Positions 21,787-29,671 of a DNA stretch of 46,752 nucleotides are shown piece by piece. Position numbers and translations under genes: made by a program. Origin of the DNA: Paenibacillus doosanensis (GTDB lineage: Bacteria > Bacillota > Bacilli > Paenibacillales > NBRC-103111); NCBI RefSeq assembly GCF_025060755.1, contig NZ_JANYUY010000059.1, positions 1 through 46,752 on the forward strand, written 5' to 3'. A model generated the notes under the pieces. That model was not told the DNA's origin, did not search any database, and worked only from the letters and a program-made list of their open reading frames with translations. The number at the start of each line of letters is the position of its first letter. The stretch's first letter is position 1.

Positions 21787-23505
21787 ATGCTGAAACAATT
21801 TTTCGCTTATTACAAGCCTTACAAAAAGTTATTTATCATCGATTTTTGCTGCGCCGTATTTTCGGCTTTGCTGGAGCTTGGATTTCCGCTGGCCGTCAAC
21901 CAATTCGTCGACAAGCTGCTGCCGAGCGGCAACTGGCGGCTGATTTTATGGTCGTGTCTCGGCTTGCTTGCCGTCTATGCGCTGAACAGCGCGCTGCAGT
22001 ATATCGTCACTTACTGGGGACATAAGCTGGGCATCAACATTGAAACCGATATGCGGCGCAAGCTGTTCGAGCATGTGCAGAAGCTGTCGTTCCGCTTCTT
22101 CGACAACAACAAGACGGGAACGCTGTTATCGCGGATGACCAGCAATTTGATGGAAATCGGGGAGATGGCGCATCACGGACCGGAGGACGTATTTATCGCG
22201 GTCATGACGCTGCTCGGCGCATTCGCGCTGATGCTGGCGATCAATTGGAAGCTGGCCCTGCTCACGGTCATTGTCATTCCGGGCTTGATCTTCCTGGCGA
22301 TGCATTTTAACCGCAAAATGATTCAGGCGTTCCGGCGCATGTTCAGGGACATCGGAGAGTTTAACGCGCGGGTGGAGGATAGCATCGGGGGCATTCGCGT
22401 TGTGCAATCTTTCACGAACGAAGAACACGAAGCGAAATTGTTCGCTCACAATAACGAGCAGTACCGGCAAACGAAGTTTTTTTCCTATAAAGTTCAGGCG
22501 CAGAACGCGTCGGCCAGTTACTTTCTGACGCGGATGATCATTTTGTTCGTTCTTGTGTGCGGCACGTGGTTCGTCATCCGGGGGGAGCTGACGAGCGGGG
22601 AATTCGTCGGATTCCTGCTGCTGTCGAACGTGCTGCTCGGACCGATCAACAAGATCGGGGCCGTTATCGAGAGTTATCCGAAGGGCATTGCCGGATTCAA
22701 GAGCTACCTGGAGCTGCTGGAGACGGAGCCGGATATTGCCGAAGCGCCGGAGGCGGTCGATCCGGGTAAGCTGCGCGGCGACATCCGTTTTCACGACGTT
22801 ACCTTCGGGTACGAGCAGGGGAGAAACGTCATCAGCCAGATGAGTTTGACTATTCATGCCGGGGAGACGGTGGCTCTGGTCGGTCCTTCCGGCGCGGGGA
22901 AAACGACGATGCTCAGCCTTTTGCCGCGTTTTTACGAGGTGAACGCAGGCAGCATTACGGTCGACGGCATCGATATCCGCAAGATGAAGCTGGCTGCCCT
23001 TCGCGGCCAAATCGGCATTGTTCAGCAGGACGTATTCCTGTTCTCCGGCACGATTCGCGATAATATCGCCTACGGCAAGCTGGACGCTGCGGAAGAGCAA
23101 ATATGGGAAGCCGCCCGCAGAGCGCGGCTGGAGGAGTTTATACGGTCGCAGCCCGACGGCTTGATGACGGTGATCGGCGAGCGGGGCGTGAAGCTGTCCG
23201 GAGGCCAGAAGCAGCGGCTTTCCATTGCGAGAATGTTCCTTAAGAATCCTCCGATTCTCATTTTGGATGAGGCGACCTCCGCATTGGATTCGGAGACGGA
23301 GAAAGCGATCCAGCAGTCGCTGAACGAGCTGGCCGCAGGACGCACGACCTTGATCATCGCGCACCGGTTGGCGACGATCCAGAACGCGGACCGCATCATC
23401 GTGATGACGGAGCAGGGAATTCGGGAGCAGGGACGGCACGAAGAGCTGCTCGCCGCCCAAGGCGCTTACACTCAGCTGCATCAGGCCCAATTCGGGCTTA
23501 AGTGA
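21787..23505 (+). CDS. ABC exporter, fused membrane and ATPase domains (type IV)
   Basis: A 572-residue half-transporter. Six transmembrane helices lie in residues 1-310 with the coupling segment FDNNKTGTLLSRMTSNL. The ATPase domain shows Walker A GPSGAGKTT, Q-loop IVQQDVFLFSGTIRDNI, signature LSGGQKQR, Walker B PILILDEATSALD and the H-loop IAHRL. Acting as a homodimer, it would export a lipid, drug or siderophore. GAGAGGAGAA precedes ATG 21787; a longer frame would start inside the repeat and is not credible. Its place in the iron locus suggests a siderophore exporter, but a terminator and the repeat separate it from the Fur-regulated gene. Confidence 0.9.
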   Translation: MLKQFFAYYKPYKKLFIIDFCCAVFSALLELGFPLAVNQFVDKLLPSGNWRLILWSCLGLLAVYALNSALQYIVTYWGHKLGINIETDMRRKLFEHVQKLSFRFFDNNKTGTLLSRMTSNLMEIGEMAHHGPEDVFIAVMTLLGAFALMLAINWKLALLTVIVIPGLIFLAMHFNRKMIQAFRRMFRDIGEFNARVEDSIGGIRVVQSFTNEEHEAKLFAHNNEQYRQTKFFSYKVQAQNASASYFLTRMIILFVLVCGTWFVIRGELTSGEFVGFLLLSNVLLGPINKIGAVIESYPKGIAGFKSYLELLETEPDIAEAPEAVDPGKLRGDIRFHDVTFGYEQGRNVISQMSLTIHAGETVALVGPSGAGKTTMLSLLPRFYEVNAGSITVDGIDIRKMKLAALRGQIGIVQQDVFLFSGTIRDNIAYGKLDAAEEQIWEAARRARLEEFIRSQPDGLMTVIGERGVKLSGGQKQRLSIARMFLKNPPILILDEATSALDSETEKAIQQSLNELAAGRTTLIIAHRLATIQNADRIIVMTEQGIREQGRHEELLAAQGAYTQLHQAQFGLK

Positions 23506-23579
23506 TTTTCCATTGAATTTCCAGGTATCGTTCATGTAAAATGGATAATGCTGCTGATTACGATTACAAAGGAGTTCTT

Positions 23580-24029
23580 ATGCCCCAGATCGACATGCCT
23601 TCTGTCATTCTATTAATTTTTGCGGCGCTTGGCATATTGAGCAACAACAATTCGATTACCGTGGCCGTCGTCTTCCTCCTGCTGCTGCGGGTGTTGAACG
23701 TGCAGCAGGCTTTTCCGTGGATTGAAAAGTACGGCTTGACGGCCGGCATTATCGTCTTGACGATAGGGATTATGGCGCCGCTGGCGAGCGGCAAAATTAC
23801 GTTTCAAACGTTGTACGAATCGGTATTCCACTGGAAATCGCTGCTTGCGGTGGCGATCGGCATGCTGGTCGCTTATTTGGGCGGGCGCGGCGCGATGCTG
23901 ATGACGAATCAGCCGACGGTCGTAACGGGCATTCTGCTGGGCACCGTGCTCGGAGTCGCTTTCTTGAAGGGCGTTCCCGTAGGCCCGCTTATCGCAGCGG
24001 GAATTTTATCCTTATTTTTAGGCAAATGA
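23580..24029 (+). CDS. UPF0756 (DUF441) membrane protein, YtwI-like
   Basis: A 149-residue, four-to-five helix membrane protein matching the DUF441 family in length and composition ([20 protein letters not shown]; the end [19 protein letters not shown] is highly typical). The function of the family is unknown. AAAGGAG precedes ATG 23580, which I prefer over an upstream in-frame start lacking a site. Confidence 0.88.
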   Translation: MPQIDMPSVILLIFAALGILSNNNSITVAVVFLLLLRVLNVQQAFPWIEKYGLTAGIIVLTIGIMAPLASGKITFQTLYESVFHWKSLLAVAIGMLVAYLGGRGAMLMTNQPTVVTGILLGTVLGVAFLKGVPVGPLIAAGILSLFLGK

Positions 24030-24109
24030 TGGCAGTATTTGCGGCGCGTACCCACCGATATGCCGGAAGGAGAACGAATATACTGTAAATAGCTTCGCGA
24101 AGTAAACAT

Positions 24110-24236
24110 GCCGAATCGGCACAGCATAAGTGACCGTACGGGGGATGCTTTATTGGGGTGAATGTTTGCGCGGCCTCGCGCCAAGCGAATAGGGGAAAAC
24201 CTCTCCCTAACCCGTCAACTAACCTCGGAGGCTTTT
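24110..24236 (+). ncRNA. c-di-AMP riboswitch (ydaO-yuaA)
   Basis: The conserved blocks of this class are visible in order: CCGTACGGGGGATG (24134 on), GGGGTGAATG (24155-24164), AGGGGAAAAC (24191 on) and AACCCGTCAACTAACCTCGG (24209-24228). It lies directly upstream of an NlpC/P60 cell-wall hydrolase, the classic partner. Binding of c-di-AMP turns the downstream gene off in known cases. The 5' limit is approximate. Confidence 0.88.
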
Positions 24237-24251
24237 GGGAGGAATTGAACG

Positions 24252-25091
24252 TTGAAGTTGTTTGGCAAAGCTTTAATTGTATCCTGCGCGTTTATTTCGT
24301 GCGCGCTTTTTTCGGCCGTGCATGCTCAGGCCGCCCCGGAAGACGCAGTGAAGATTCAAGTCAATGACAAGCTGGTCGATTTTCCGGAAACGAAGCCGGT
24401 TTTGGACGCGAACTCTCAGCTGCAGGTTCCGTTCCGCCCCCTGATGGAAAACCTCGGCTATAAGGTCGAATGGGTGCAGGAGGGCAGAGAAGTCAAAGTA
24501 ACGATGAGCAAAGGCGATCAGAACATGACGCTGAAAACCGGCGACGATTTCGTAGTCGTCAACGGCAAGCAAGTGAAGGTGAACTCGATGATCGGGATGG
24601 CGCAAGGCAGCGTATACGTTCCTCTGCGCTTCGTATCCGAGACGCTGGGAAGCGAGGTGCAATGGGATAACGATAATCAAATCGCCATTGTCGACGCGGA
24701 CGGGAAGTATCATGCTCCGGCCTGGTACAAGCCCAAGCAGGACGATAAGCTGCTGAAGTACGCCCAAGCTTATATGGGCATTCCGTACGTATGGGGAGGC
24801 AGCTCGCCGGCCGGCTTTGACTGCTCGGGCTTCGTGAAGTTTGTTTTCTCGAATGTCCGCGGAATCGAACTGCCCCGAACGTCCAACGAAATGTATGATA
24901 GCACGGGCGTTGCCGTAGCGTCTCCGAAACCGGGCGATCTCGTATTTTTCGCTAACGGACGCCTGTCCCATGTCGGCATTTATATGGGCAACGGCCAGTT
25001 CATTTCGGCAACGACGTCGTACGGGGTTCATATCGACTCGCTGTACAGTTCGTACTGGGGAAGCAGGTACATAGGAGCTAAAAGCTTGTAA
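24252..25091 (+). CDS. Secreted NlpC/P60 cell-wall hydrolase with copper-amine-oxidase-like domain
   Basis: 279 residues: a signal peptide (1-28, ending AQA), a copper-amine-oxidase N-terminal-like domain (about 35-150, VPFRPLMENLGYKVEW and VYVPLRFVSETLGSEVQWD) and a C-terminal NlpC/P60 peptidase. The peptidase shows the catalytic Cys191 in FDCSGF, His240 in LSHVGIY and a third residue, His260. It should cut peptide bonds in peptidoglycan stems. The start is TTG 24252 after GGGAGGAA. A c-di-AMP riboswitch in the leader couples its expression to turgor/osmotic signalling. A terminator follows. Confidence 0.92.
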   Translation: MKLFGKALIVSCAFISCALFSAVHAQAAPEDAVKIQVNDKLVDFPETKPVLDANSQLQVPFRPLMENLGYKVEWVQEGREVKVTMSKGDQNMTLKTGDDFVVVNGKQVKVNSMIGMAQGSVYVPLRFVSETLGSEVQWDNDNQIAIVDADGKYHAPAWYKPKQDDKLLKYAQAYMGIPYVWGGSSPAGFDCSGFVKFVFSNVRGIELPRTSNEMYDSTGVAVASPKPGDLVFFANGRLSHVGIYMGNGQFISATTSYGVHIDSLYSSYWGSRYIGAKSL

Positions 25092-25162
25092 CGTTGTGCA
25101 GTATAAGAGTCCCCATGCTTAATGGATTATTATCGAAAAAGGATATTATGGGAATTTATTAC

Positions 25163-25193
25163 AAACAGGCTGTCAAGTTCAGCCTGTTTGTTT
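25163..25193 (+). terminator. Terminator of the NlpC/P60 gene
   Basis: AAACAGGCTG / CAGCCTGTTT perfect 10-bp stem with a 7-nt loop, then GTTT. Confidence 0.85.
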
Positions 25194-25206
25194 GGTTCTT
25201 GGCCCC

Positions 25207-25234
25207 AAAAACGTCGGCGCTTGCAGCCGGCGTC
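25207..25234 (-). terminator. Terminator of the truncated haemoglobin gene
   Basis: On the minus strand ACGCCGGCT / AGCGCCGACGT forms a stem with one mismatch, followed by T5. Confidence 0.7.
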
Positions 25235-25236
25235 TT

Positions 25237-25590
25237 TTATTTATACAGGATATCGTCCTTCAAGGTCGCCACATGCTCCAGCACCTGTGAAATTTCTTTT
25301 TCCTGAACGCCGAAATGGGCGAGCGCGTCGTGCAGATGCCCGGCCACCGCATCAAAGTGCACAGGCTGCAAATTCATGCCTTCATGGGCTTTGGCCATCG
25401 ATTTGCCCGAATATTGATTCGGCCCGCCGAGCGCGAAGCTGATAAATTTGGCCTGATGTCTGCGTTGTTTCTCCATATCGGTATGCTCAAAAAAATGTTT
25501 GATCGTATCGTCCGCAAGAATGCGTTTGTAAAATTCATCGACAACCTTCGAAATGCTGTCTTCTCCGCCTAATTGTTCGTACAGTGTCAT
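25237..25590 (-). CDS. glbN: Group 1 truncated haemoglobin
   Basis: A 117-residue 2-over-2 globin, the normal length of group 1 (trHbN). Recognisable are TLYEQLGG at the start, the B-helix EFYKRILAD with its Tyr, FFEHTDMEKQRRHQAKF, the glycine motif FALGGPNQYSG and the proximal His in KAHEGMNL. Proteins of this group bind oxygen and NO and often act as NO dioxygenases. The start at 25590 has a GAAGGAG site. It is a single gene facing the NlpC/P60 gene, tail to tail, with shared terminator space. Confidence 0.92.
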   Translation of the reverse strand: MTLYEQLGGEDSISKVVDEFYKRILADDTIKHFFEHTDMEKQRRHQAKFISFALGGPNQYSGKSMAKAHEGMNLQPVHFDAVAGHLHDALAHFGVQEKEISQVLEHVATLKDDILYK

Positions 25591-25756
25591 GATAAACTCC
25601 TTCCGATGGATAGATTGCGTACAGTAATTTGTCCGTTTTTCTCCAAAATATTCATGGAACGCTTAAAAGGCAATGATAGCTCTCCGCATCCGCATAACAT
25701 GCAAAATGAAAGGAAATGTTAGCTATGTTTAAGTCAATTTGGGAGGTGACGGCTAC

Positions 25757-26002
25757 ATGCCAATATCGTCGTTAGCGCTGCATGAATCGATGGAGCTTCA
25801 TGAAGCGCTCAATTTCAAAACGCTTTGCCTGGCCAAGTCCAAACTGATGCAGGGCCTTGTATTCGACCGGGATCTGAAAGCTTTATTGCAAAAGGATGTG
25901 GAGCAGTCCATTCAAGCGATCGCCGAGCTGCAGGCGCTTTATGCGAAAGCCCCGTTTCAAGCCGCGATGCCCGCTAGTCGTCCGGACCCTATCATAAACT
26001 AA
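25757..26002 (+). CDS. yraG: Small spore-coat (CotF-related) protein, YraG-like
   Basis: An 81-residue helical protein (LALHESMELHEALNFKTLCLAKSKLMQGL) related to the 71-residue product of 27565-27780 in the same cluster; both carry the pattern HE-x-x-E-x-HE-x-x-x-FKT-x-CL. GGGAGGTGA precedes ATG 25757. First gene of a five-gene cluster in the order small-CotF, CotF, adhB, small-CotF, CotF, the order of yraG-yraF-adhB-yraE-yraD in Bacillus subtilis, where it is expressed in the mother cell late in sporulation. The symbol follows position and length. Confidence 0.75.
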   Translation: MPISSLALHESMELHEALNFKTLCLAKSKLMQGLVFDRDLKALLQKDVEQSIQAIAELQALYAKAPFQAAMPASRPDPIIN

Positions 26003-26014
26003 GGTGTGATCAGT

Positions 26015-26401
26015 ATGAATAGCGATCATTTAGATCCGATTAACGCATTAAATATGCCGGAATTAGCGGATATGACCTTAGCTGCGGATTTTCTTATGCG
26101 GGCGAAGGAGGGCGTTCGCAATGCGGCCATCGCTTTGACGGAAACGGTCACTCCGGAAGCAAGGACGCTGCTGAAGACGCAGCTGAGCCAAAGTCTTGCG
26201 ATGCACCGGGAAATTATGGAGCTGATGATAGACAAGAAATGGTTCCATCCGTACGAGCTGAGCGAGCAATACAAGCTAGATCAATTATCTGCCAAAAATA
26301 CGGTTATGATCGGGCAAATGAATTTATTTCCGGGAGACACGTCCCGTAAAGGGATGTTCGACCGGACGCCGGACGAGCCGAGCGGAGGAAAGCTGTCATG
26401 A
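26015..26401 (+). CDS. yraF: CotF-family spore coat protein, YraF-like
   Basis: A 128-residue CotF-like protein: two long helices ([45 protein letters not shown]) followed by the K-x-W-F/Y-x-P signature ([13 protein letters not shown]). I prefer ATG 26015 with AAGGTG upstream. It overlaps adhB by 4 bp (ATGA), so translation is coupled. It probably belongs to the coat of the spore. Confidence 0.82.
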   Translation: MNSDHLDPINALNMPELADMTLAADFLMRAKEGVRNAAIALTETVTPEARTLLKTQLSQSLAMHREIMELMIDKKWFHPYELSEQYKLDQLSAKNTVMIGQMNLFPGDTSRKGMFDRTPDEPSGGKLS

Positions 26402-27534
26402 AAGCTGTCACTTATCAAGGAATTAAGCAGGTCGCGGTCAAGGAAGTGCCGGACCCGAAGATCGAAAAGCCGGACGATATGATCGTGAAGCTGACAACAA
26501 CGGCCATATGCGGCTCGGACCTGCATCTGATCCACGGGATGATTCCGAATTTGCAGGAAAATTACGTGATCGGACATGAACCGATGGGCATCGTGGAGGA
26601 AGTGGGGCCCGAAGTTAGCAAGCTGAAAAAGGGAGACCGCGTCATCATCCCGTTCACGATCGCGTGCGGCGAATGCTTTTACTGCAAACATCAACTGGAA
26701 AGCCAATGCGACAATTCCAACGAAAACGGCGATATGGGGGCCTATTTCGGCTATTCCGGATCAACGGGAGGCTACGCCGGCGGGCAGGCCGAATATTTGC
26801 GCGTGCCGTTCGCCAATTTCACTCATTTCAAAATTCCCGAGAGCTGCGAAGAGCCGGATGAGAAGCTGTGTCTGATCGCCGATGCCATGACGACCGCCTT
26901 CTGGAGCGTCGATAACGCCGGAGTGAAAGAAGGCGATACGGTGATTGTGCTCGGCTGCGGCCCGATCGGGCTGCTGGCGCAAAAGTTTTGCTGGCTGAAG
27001 AAAGCGGGGCGCGTCATCGCGGTCGATTATGTCGATTACCGGCTGCAGCATGCCAAGCAAACGAATCAAGTGGAAACGATTCATTTCGAACAATATCCGA
27101 ATGTCGGGCAGCATTTGAAGGAACTGACGAAGGGCGGGGCGGACGTCGTCATCGATGCGGTCGGTATGGACGGCAAGATGAGCGACCTTGAATTTTTAGC
27201 CAGCGGGCTGAAGCTGCAGGGCGGATCGATGGGGGCGTTAATCACCGCTTCGCAGGCGGTGCGCAAAGGGGGAACGATTCAAATCACCGGCGTATACGGC
27301 GGGCGGTACAACGGATTTCCGCTCGGCGATATTATGCAGCGCAATGTGAACATCCGCTCGGGACAAGCTCCCGTCATTCATTTGATGCCATATATGTATG
27401 ACCTGATCGCCTCGGGCAAAGTCGATCCGGGCGATATTATTACGCACGTGCTGCCGCTGAGCGACGCCAAGCGGGGATATGAAGCGTTCGATACGAAGAC
27501 GGACAACTGCATCAAAGTCGTTCTGAAGCCCTAA
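26398..27534 (+). CDS. adhB: Zinc-dependent alcohol dehydrogenase, AdhB-like
   Basis: A 378-residue medium-chain dehydrogenase, the same length as Bacillus subtilis AdhB. The catalytic zinc site is visible as CGSDLH and [12 protein letters not shown], structural zinc cysteines as [15 protein letters not shown], and the NAD(P)-binding Rossmann glycines as [12 protein letters not shown]. It would oxidise an alcohol or formaldehyde-type substrate to the aldehyde or acid. Coupled by a 4-bp overlap to the CotF gene before it and flanked by coat genes on both sides, so it is probably made in the mother cell and packaged in the spore coat. Confidence 0.92.
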   Translation: MKAVTYQGIKQVAVKEVPDPKIEKPDDMIVKLTTTAICGSDLHLIHGMIPNLQENYVIGHEPMGIVEEVGPEVSKLKKGDRVIIPFTIACGECFYCKHQLESQCDNSNENGDMGAYFGYSGSTGGYAGGQAEYLRVPFANFTHFKIPESCEEPDEKLCLIADAMTTAFWSVDNAGVKEGDTVIVLGCGPIGLLAQKFCWLKKAGRVIAVDYVDYRLQHAKQTNQVETIHFEQYPNVGQHLKELTKGGADVVIDAVGMDGKMSDLEFLASGLKLQGGSMGALITASQAVRKGGTIQITGVYGGRYNGFPLGDIMQRNVNIRSGQAPVIHLMPYMYDLIASGKVDPGDIITHVLPLSDAKRGYEAFDTKTDNCIKVVLKP

Positions 27535-27564
27535 CAACGAATTGCAGGCAGGAGGAATATTCGG

Positions 27565-27780
27565 ATGAATTCAACGTACGCACTGCATGAAACGCTGGAG
27601 GTTCATGAGATTGCCGCATTCAAAACGGTTTGCCTGACCAAAGCCAAAACGATGCAGCTGCTCGTATCGGATGAGCAACTGAAGTCGATTTTGCAGGAGG
27701 AGGCCCAGCTCGCTTCCCGGCAGCTGGAGGAGCTGCGCGGCGTATTGTCGAAGGCTGCGGGGAGGGAGAAGACCGTATGA
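27565..27780 (+). CDS. yraE: Small spore-coat (CotF-related) protein, YraE-like
   Basis: A 71-residue paralogue of the first gene of the cluster (YALHETLEVHEIAAFKTVCLTKAKTMQLL). GGCAGGAGGAA precedes ATG 27565, and its stop overlaps the next start by 4 bp. A likely spore coat component. Confidence 0.78.
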   Translation: MNSTYALHETLEVHEIAAFKTVCLTKAKTMQLLVSDEQLKSILQEEAQLASRQLEELRGVLSKAAGREKTV

Positions 27781-28073
27781 ATACGATTTTGGAGCATCTG
27801 ACCGGCATGCATACATTGACGGATCAAGTCATTGCGACCGATTTTCTGATCGGCGCCAAGAACGCCGTTCGTAGTTATGCGATGGCCGTGACCGAGTGCC
27901 CGACGCCGGAAATTCGCGATATGCTGGCGAGACAGCTCGATGAAGCGGTCGCAACGCATGAGAAGATCGCGAACTATATGGTGGAGCGGGGCTGGTATTT
28001 GCCTCATGACACAGACGGGCAGCTCGCGCTCGATTTGAACAATATGGAGACGGCCCTCAACATTCCGGGCTGA
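27777..28073 (+). CDS. yraD: CotF-family spore coat protein, YraD-like
   Basis: A 98-residue CotF-family protein, about 30 residues shorter than the YraF-like paralogue, with the same core (ATDFLIGAKNAVRSYAMAVTE; EKIANYMVERGWYLPHD). It overlaps the preceding gene by 4 bp and closes the cluster. Length and place match YraD. Confidence 0.82.
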   Translation: MNTILEHLTGMHTLTDQVIATDFLIGAKNAVRSYAMAVTECPTPEIRDMLARQLDEAVATHEKIANYMVERGWYLPHDTDGQLALDLNNMETALNIPG

Positions 28074-28079
28074 CCGCCT

Positions 28080-28107
28080 AAGGATCAAGGATTAAAGATT
28101 AAGGACC
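28080..28107. repeat. Four tandem 7-bp imperfect repeats
   Basis: AAGGATC, AAGGATT, AAAGATT, AAGGACC in direct succession, just after the last coat gene. No function is evident. A weak hairpin GAAGCTCTC / GGGAGGGCTTTC follows at about 28112-28139 and may end the operon. Confidence 0.6.
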
Positions 28108-28234
28108 GGCGGAAGCTCTCACTGATCGGGAGGGCTTTCGGCTTGCCATGTATGGCATAAGCAGGATGATATTGCTAATTCGGGGGCATCTTAATGTGGA
28201 GCAAACTTACTATCGCGAGAGGAGACCTGTCCAT

Positions 28235-29443
28235 ATGGAAACCGTGCAATCGGAGCGATATGCGAACATTGTCCCGATGGACGAGCTGGGAACGGCCGAC
28301 AAACGGCTGCATCCGTTTCCCGTTCTGAACGAGCTGCGGCGCAAGTCCCCGGTCCGGTACGACGAGAGCCGGGCGTGCTGGGACGTATTCCGTTACGAAG
28401 ACGCGCATCATATATTGAAAAATCCGGCCGAATTTTCGTCCAAGCGAAGGCTGGCGGGCAACGAAAACGATACTCTCTTAACGATGGACCCTCCGCGGCA
28501 TTCGCAGATGAGAGCGTTGGTCAACAAGGCGTTCACGCCGCGGGTCATCTCCGAATTGGAGCCGCACATCGCTTCGATCGCCAACGAATGTCTGGATACG
28601 GTCATCGGCCGGGGCTCCATGGATGTCGTGCACGATCTGGCGGTGCCGGTGCCGGTTATCGTGATAGCGGAATTGCTGGGCGTCCGTCCGCAGGACCGCA
28701 TGCTGTTCAAAGAATGGTCCGATATTCTTGTCATGGGCTCGGAAGAAAACAGCGAAGCATCGTTTAAGCAGCTAATGGCGACCAAGCAGCGGGCTTTGGA
28801 GGAATTGAACGTTTATTTAGGCAGCATCGTCGAGGAACGCAAGAAACAGCCTAAGGAAGATTTGATCTCCTTGCTGATTTCCGCCGAAATTGACGGTGAA
28901 AAGCTGAAAGATCACGAGATTCTCGGATTTTCGATCCTGCTGCTCGCGGCGGGCAACGAGACGACGACCAATCTGATCACAAATGCCGTGCGTTACTTGA
29001 CGGAAGCACCTAAGGCGCAAGAGCAGCTGCGGGAGCATCCCGAGCTAATACCCGGATTTATCGAAGAAGTACTGCGCTATTATCCGCCGATTCAAGCGAT
29101 CGGCCGCGTCGCCGCTGCGGATTGCACGATTGGCGGCCAGCCAATCAAAGCGGGGGATCAAGTGGTGTCCTGGGTAGCGTCGGCCAACCGCGACGAGTCG
29201 AAATTCCCCGATCCCGACACGTTCCTGATCGACCGAAAGCCCAACGCCCATCTTTCCTTCGGCTTCGGTATTCATTTCTGTCTGGGCGCGCCGCTGGCGC
29301 GGCTGGAAGGGCAGATTGCGATCCGTGCGATGCTGGAGCGGATGGCGGACATACGGTTCGCAGCGGGGACGCCGCTTGTTCCTATCCAAAGCCCGTTCGT
29401 CTTCGGCGTGAAGCAGTACCCGGTTACATTCGCGGCGCGATAA
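28235..29443 (+). CDS. Cytochrome P450
   Basis: A 402-residue soluble bacterial P450, normal length. It shows the oxygen-binding helix LLAAGNETTTNLI, the ExxR motif in EEVLRYYPP and the haem-ligand signature FGFGIHFCLGAPLARLE with the axial Cys. No membrane anchor, so cytoplasmic; it needs a ferredoxin or flavodoxin partner not found nearby. ATG 28235 is chosen for GAGAGGAGA upstream; an ATG at 28148 is in frame but lacks a site. It resembles the CYP107/CYP109-like enzymes of Bacilli, acting on fatty acids or terpenoids, but the substrate is open. A terminator follows. Confidence 0.93.
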   Translation: METVQSERYANIVPMDELGTADKRLHPFPVLNELRRKSPVRYDESRACWDVFRYEDAHHILKNPAEFSSKRRLAGNENDTLLTMDPPRHSQMRALVNKAFTPRVISELEPHIASIANECLDTVIGRGSMDVVHDLAVPVPVIVIAELLGVRPQDRMLFKEWSDILVMGSEENSEASFKQLMATKQRALEELNVYLGSIVEERKKQPKEDLISLLISAEIDGEKLKDHEILGFSILLLAAGNETTTNLITNAVRYLTEAPKAQEQLREHPELIPGFIEEVLRYYPPIQAIGRVAAADCTIGGQPIKAGDQVVSWVASANRDESKFPDPDTFLIDRKPNAHLSFGFGIHFCLGAPLARLEGQIAIRAMLERMADIRFAAGTPLVPIQSPFVFGVKQYPVTFAAR

Positions 29444-29465
29444 ACCGCTTGATGGAAAGCGACTG

Positions 29466-29504
29466 ACTCTCCTTGGCTTGTTCTTTGGCCGAGGGGAGTT
29501 TTTT
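29466..29504 (+). terminator. Terminator of the P450 gene
   Basis: ACTCTCC...GGGGAGT stem with an inner TTGGC..GGCCGA part and a T6 run ending at 29504. Confidence 0.8.
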
Positions 29505-29591
29505 ACGTTACAACGGATGGATTTCGAGGGCAAGTTATTTTCGGATTCGGGGCGGCGGAGGCATAGAGCGGCCGCGTGCCGCCGCAATACG

Positions 29592-29624
29592 AACGGCTTT
29601 CCGGTACATTCCCGGAAAGCCGTT
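29592..29624. terminator. Strong stem-loop between P450 and sulfatase genes
   Basis: AACGGCTTTCCGG / CCGGAAAGCCGTT, 13 bp perfect, 7-nt loop, followed on the plus strand by TTCTTGTTT. It may be a second terminator between the convergent P450 and sulfatase genes. Confidence 0.6.
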
Positions 29625-29671
29625 TCTTGTTTCCTGCACTATGAGCGCCGCTCACTGCGCTATGCCGCCGC

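Noticed and set aside
25690-25700. Sigma-E/K like -10 box CATAACAT before the spore-coat operon
   Set aside because: No matching -35 element at the right spacing, so I do not list it as a promoter.
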